From contig CALDGN010000454.1 in the NCBI GenBank assembly GCA_937942965.1, positions 1 through 8,988 on the forward strand: a DNA stretch of 8,988 nucleotides. The letters are read 5' to 3'. A program made the position numbers and the translations under genes. Positions within the stretch are counted from its first letter, which is position 1, and the number at the start of each line of letters is the position of its first letter. Below the pieces are notes generated by a model, which saw only the letters and a list, made by a program, of their open reading frames with translations, had not been told where the DNA came from and made no database searches. This stretch comes from an uncultured Acidimicrobiales bacterium (lineage in GTDB: Bacteria > Actinomycetota > Acidimicrobiia > Acidimicrobiales > UBA10347). Shown here piece by piece: positions 6,670-8,988 of the stretch.

Positions 6670-7389
6670 GTGGACGAGATCAGCACCAGCGACACGGTCG
6701 AACGCGGCGTCAACGCGTTTCGGATCGCGTCCTGGAACGTCCACATGGGCCTCCACAATGACGGTGGTCGCAACGACATCGTGACCGAGTGCAAGAAGCT
6801 CGACGCCGACATTCTCGTTCTGCAAGAAGCCTGGTGGTACGGCGAGGACGACAGCGACCTCGCCGAGTCGGTCGCTGCCGCCATGGGCGGTGAGCTGTAC
6901 CGCTACACGTCACCGACCACGATGCGCCGCTACCCCGCCCAGTGGACGGTCGCGATCATCAGCACCTTGCCAGCGGAACGCATCGAGGACACTGAGCTGC
7001 CGTCGATGTTCGGGCGTGAGCGCAAGATGCCTCGCATCCGTCTGGCGGGAAGCGGCCTCGTCATCGCTGGCGCTCATCTCGATGGCATCCATGCCGCCCG
7101 CACGCGGCCGAAGCTCTGGCTACGCCAACGCCGCGAATTCCGCCGCCACGCGGCCGAGAACGACATCATCACCGGCGACCTCAACATGTGGAGTCCCGTG
7201 GTGAACCGCGACGCGCAGCCCCTACGCAACGCGATCAGCGACGCAACCTGGCCGGCACATCGACCGCACAGCCAGATCGATCACATCTTGATCAGCGATC
7301 GCCTCGACATCAGCGAAAGCCAGGTGCACCCGAACATGGGCAGCGACCACCTGGCCGTCAGCGCCCTCCTGCGCATCCGCCCGACCTAG
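6670..7389 (+). CDS. Endonuclease/exonuclease/phosphatase (EEP) family protein
   Basis: This is a 239 aa, probably cytoplasmic enzyme with no signal peptide or membrane segment. It has the full metal-dependent EEP active site in order: FRIASWNVHMG (17-27, Asn23), DADILVLQEAW (45-55, Glu53), VIAGAHLDG (131-139, His136), DIITGDLNMW (165-174, Asp170 and Asn172), SQIDHILIS (201-209, Asp204) and GSDHLAV (224-230, Asp226 and His227). Such enzymes hydrolyse phosphodiester or phosphomonoester bonds in DNA, RNA, nucleotides or lipids; the sequence does not identify the substrate. The start is GTG. It is the only in-frame start upstream of the conserved core, and an AGGA lies too close to serve as a Shine-Dalgarno. 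It lies 123 bases after the chrB C-domain gene, so membership of the resistance module is uncertain. Confidence 0.88.
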   Translation: MDEISTSDTVERGVNAFRIASWNVHMGLHNDGGRNDIVTECKKLDADILVLQEAWWYGEDDSDLAESVAAAMGGELYRYTSPTTMRRYPAQWTVAIISTLPAERIEDTELPSMFGRERKMPRIRLAGSGLVIAGAHLDGIHAARTRPKLWLRQRREFRRHAAENDIITGDLNMWSPVVNRDAQPLRNAISDATWPAHRPHSQIDHILISDRLDISESQVHPNMGSDHLAVSALLRIRPT

Positions 7390-8165
7390 GTTCCCGTCCA
7401 TTCGGGCGGACGCTTTTCGGCGAACGATGCCAGGCCTTCCCGGGCGTCGTTCGTTCGGCCACCGACCAGGCGCATGGTCTCGCCGAAGCGAACGGCTTCG
7501 GTCCAGCCCATGTTCGCGGTGCGTGTGCCGACCTCTTTCACGATGCGGGTCGCCAGCGGCGCCGACTTGACCAGCCGAGCAGCCAGGTCATTCGCTTCGT
7601 CCATCAACGTGTCGTGCTCGACGACTTTCCAGACCAGGCCCATCTCTTTGGCCCGTTCGGCATCGACCGGCTCGCCGATCAGCAGCAGCTCCATCGCATT
7701 GGCCCAGCCCAGGCGTTGCGGCATGCGGATCGAGCCGACGATGGTCGGGATGCCGATACGAACCTCGGGATACGAGAACGTCGCTTTGTCGCTGGCAATC
7801 ACGAAGTCGGCGAAGCTGACTCCGGTGAGGCCGTAGCCAACACATGCGCCGTTGACGGCAGCGATGACCGGCTTGAACAACTCAAGACCGCTTTCGAAGG
7901 AGTTGACCGTCGGCTTCTCCCAGTAGGTGCCGGCGAACGTGCCGGTCGCGCCCTTGCCGTCCTTGAGATCGGCCCCGCCGCAGAACGCATCGCCCGCGCC
8001 GGTCATGATCGCGACCCAGGCGTCTTCGTCGTCGCGGAACCGCAGCCACGCTGCGTTGAGGCCTTCGCGCATGGCACCGTTGATGGCGTTCTTCCGCTCG
8101 GGCCGGTTGTAGGTGATGGTCACCACGTGGCCCTGCTTCTCGTACAGAACCGGTTCGTCACTCAT
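7386..8165 (-). CDS. Enoyl-CoA hydratase/isomerase (crotonase) family protein
   Basis: This is a 259 aa protein of normal crotonase length. The family acts on acyl-CoA thioesters and stabilises an enolate in an oxyanion hole. The opening is VVTITYNRPERKNAIN (14-29). The oxyanion-hole segments are DAFCGGADL (59-67) and AVNGACVGYGL (103-113). The second catalytic glutamate lies in FSYPEVRIGI (130-139, Glu134). The C-terminus EGLASFAEKRPPEW is typical. The glutamate normally found in GGGxEL (Glu144 of rat mitochondrial hydratase) is Thr114 here, so plain enoyl-CoA hydration is not assured; isomerase, hydrolase or lyase activity is possible. The ATG has a GGGGG-type ribosome site (8173-8177). The TAG stop overlaps that of the convergent EEP gene. 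It stands alone, with no other fatty-acid genes in the window. Confidence 0.92.
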   Translation of the reverse strand: MSDEPVLYEKQGHVVTITYNRPERKNAINGAMREGLNAAWLRFRDDEDAWVAIMTGAGDAFCGGADLKDGKGATGTFAGTYWEKPTVNSFESGLELFKPVIAAVNGACVGYGLTGVSFADFVIASDKATFSYPEVRIGIPTIVGSIRMPQRLGWANAMELLLIGEPVDAERAKEMGLVWKVVEHDTLMDEANDLAARLVKSAPLATRIVKEVGTRTANMGWTEAVRFGETMRLVGGRTNDAREGLASFAEKRPPEWTGT

Positions 8166-8172
8166 CGGAAGT

Positions 8173-8177
8173 CCCCC
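8173..8177 (-). promoter_or_regulatory. Ribosome binding site of the crotonase gene
   Basis: The minus strand reads AGGGGGAC ahead of the ATG at 8165, with the G run seven bases from the start codon. It supports this start, which also coincides with the usual crotonase N-terminus. Confidence 0.5.
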
Positions 8178-8294
8178 TGGACATGTGCTCGATCGATGCC
8201 CGAGTCAAGCGGGCGAACCGAGCCGGGGTCAAACCGCCCATGCCGCAAGCGCAAGAAATGGCGTTCGCTCGTTTGATCTGTTTCCATAGCGACA

Positions 8295-8988
8295 GTGAGC
8301 TCTCACGGCGACAACGCCCTTGCGGTTCGGGTACTTGGCGCCGTGTCGGTGGTTCGCGATCAGGCGGATCGGCCGCTGCGAGGCCAGGCAGCACAGGCAC
8401 TCGTGCTGCTGGTTGCCGAGTATCCGCAGCGTGTCGACGTCGCCACGATCACCGAAATGCTCTGGCCAGGGTCCGAACCGAGCGACGTGCGACCGAACTT
8501 ACGGGTCCTCTTGCACAAGTTGCGGTCCGGACTCGGTTCGGTCGAGGCGATCGCCTCGGTCGGTGACACCTGGCGCCTCGCTATCGAGGGGGAATCGATC
8601 GACAGTGTGCGGTTCGAGTCCGTGGTCACTGGCCCCGGCTCGCTCGATCTCGCGGCTCTTGATAGTGCGCTGTCGTTGTGGCGAGGCGACGCCGCAGGCG
8701 GATCGACCATTGACAATCTGCGCAGTTGGCAGACCCGCCTCGAGACGCTGCGCCTCGATACCGAAGAACGCCGAATCGAAGCGATGCTCACGCTCGGGCG
8801 AGCCGAAGCAGCCGCCGCCGAGGCCCGCATCCTCACCGACGCGCAGCCATACCGCGAGCGTCGTTGGGAGCTCCTCGTATTGGCGTTGTACCGGTCCGGA
8901 CGCCAACGAGAAGCACTCGACACGGCCCGCGAGATTGCCGAGGTGTTGCGCAACGACCTTGGCATCGACCCTGGGCCCGGGCTTCGAG
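8295..8988 (+). CDS. SARP/BTAD-type transcriptional regulator, N-terminal part (cut by the right window edge)
   Basis: The first 231 codons are visible and the frame stays open to the edge. Residues about 10-98 resemble the winged-helix DNA-binding domain of SARP regulators: VRVLGAVSVVRD (11-22), RPLRGQAAQALVLLVAEYP (26-44), an LWP motif (56-58) and PNLRVLLHKLRSGLG (67-81). Residues from about 103 form the bacterial transcriptional activation domain (BTAD), with its helical repeats, ERRWELLVLALYRSGRQREALDT (188-210) and the typical LGIDPGPGLR (222-231). In long homologues an NTPase or TPR region follows; that lies outside the window. GTG 8295 is the first possible start after the in-frame stop at 8274, and no Shine-Dalgarno is visible. 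A 5-bp inverted repeat, GTGAG-CT-CTCAC, covers the start. It is divergent from the crotonase gene with 129 bases between them. Its target is unknown. Confidence 0.85.
   Translation, partial: MSSHGDNALAVRVLGAVSVVRDQADRPLRGQAAQALVLLVAEYPQRVDVATITEMLWPGSEPSDVRPNLRVLLHKLRSGLGSVEAIASVGDTWRLAIEGESIDSVRFESVVTGPGSLDLAALDSALSLWRGDAAGGSTIDNLRSWQTRLETLRLDTEERRIEAMLTLGRAEAAAAEARILTDAQPYRERRWELLVLALYRSGRQREALDTAREIAEVLRNDLGIDPGPGLR

Noticed and set aside
7188..8276. Open frame of 362 codons on the plus strand
   Set aside because: It overlaps the EEP gene in another frame and runs antisense to the crotonase gene; both of those have complete family motifs.
8295..8306. GTGAG-CT-CTCAC inverted repeat over the SARP start as an operator
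   Set aside because: Only five-base arms; repeats of this size are expected by chance in several kilobases.
8158..8400. Minus-strand open frame of 80 codons overlapping the crotonase start
   Set aside because: It begins inside the SARP gene on the opposite strand, has no homology that I recognise and no ribosome site; the crotonase start has its own G-rich site.
8360..8965. Minus-strand open frames of 201 and 135 codons near the right edge (8360-8965 and 8499-8906)
   Set aside because: Both are Arg/Ser- or Gly-rich antisense shadows of the SARP/BTAD gene, whose plus-strand frame carries conserved winged-helix and BTAD motifs.

Overview
This is high-GC DNA whose GC-rich third codon positions, GTG starts and alaS-ruvX-mltG gene order fit an actinobacterium (Actinomycetota). 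A deep lineage such as Acidimicrobiia is possible, but that is inference. Nearly the whole window is coding, no gap between genes exceeds about 130 bases, and no tRNA, rRNA, insertion sequence, integrase or CRISPR array is visible.

Layout. Minus strand, 1-3758: a housekeeping block transcribed right to left, alaS (alanyl-tRNA synthetase), ruvX/yqgF (16S rRNA processing, Holliday-resolvase-like) and mltG (lytic transglycosylase, cut by the left edge). These genes are nearly fused: 2 bases separate alaS from ruvX, and ruvX and mltG share ATGA. Minus strand, 3810-5625: chrA, a two-domain chromate-type transporter, followed 22 bases later by a small protein of the arsenate reductase / low-molecular-weight phosphatase fold whose catalytic arginine is a lysine. 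Plus strand, 5639-6546: ChrB as two separate proteins, an N-domain and a C-domain, overlapping by ATGA. Plus strand, 6670-7389: an endonuclease/exonuclease/phosphatase (EEP) family enzyme. Minus strand, 7386-8165: a crotonase-family enzyme, convergent with the EEP gene and sharing its stop codon bases. Plus strand, from 8295 to the right edge: the start of a SARP/BTAD transcriptional regulator.

The part that reads as a system is 3810-6546, a probable oxyanion (chromate-like) resistance module built around one divergent control region. chrA and the chrB N-domain gene start only 13 bases apart. A 19-bp inverted repeat (5606-5624 and 5644-5662, 16 of 19 matching) overlaps both coding 5' ends, and one arm fills the spacer of the predicted chrA promoter. 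A plausible reading is that the ChrB pair senses the anion and controls ChrA export, with the degenerate ArsC-like protein as an accessory of unknown role. The rest of the window is ordinary chromosomal content.
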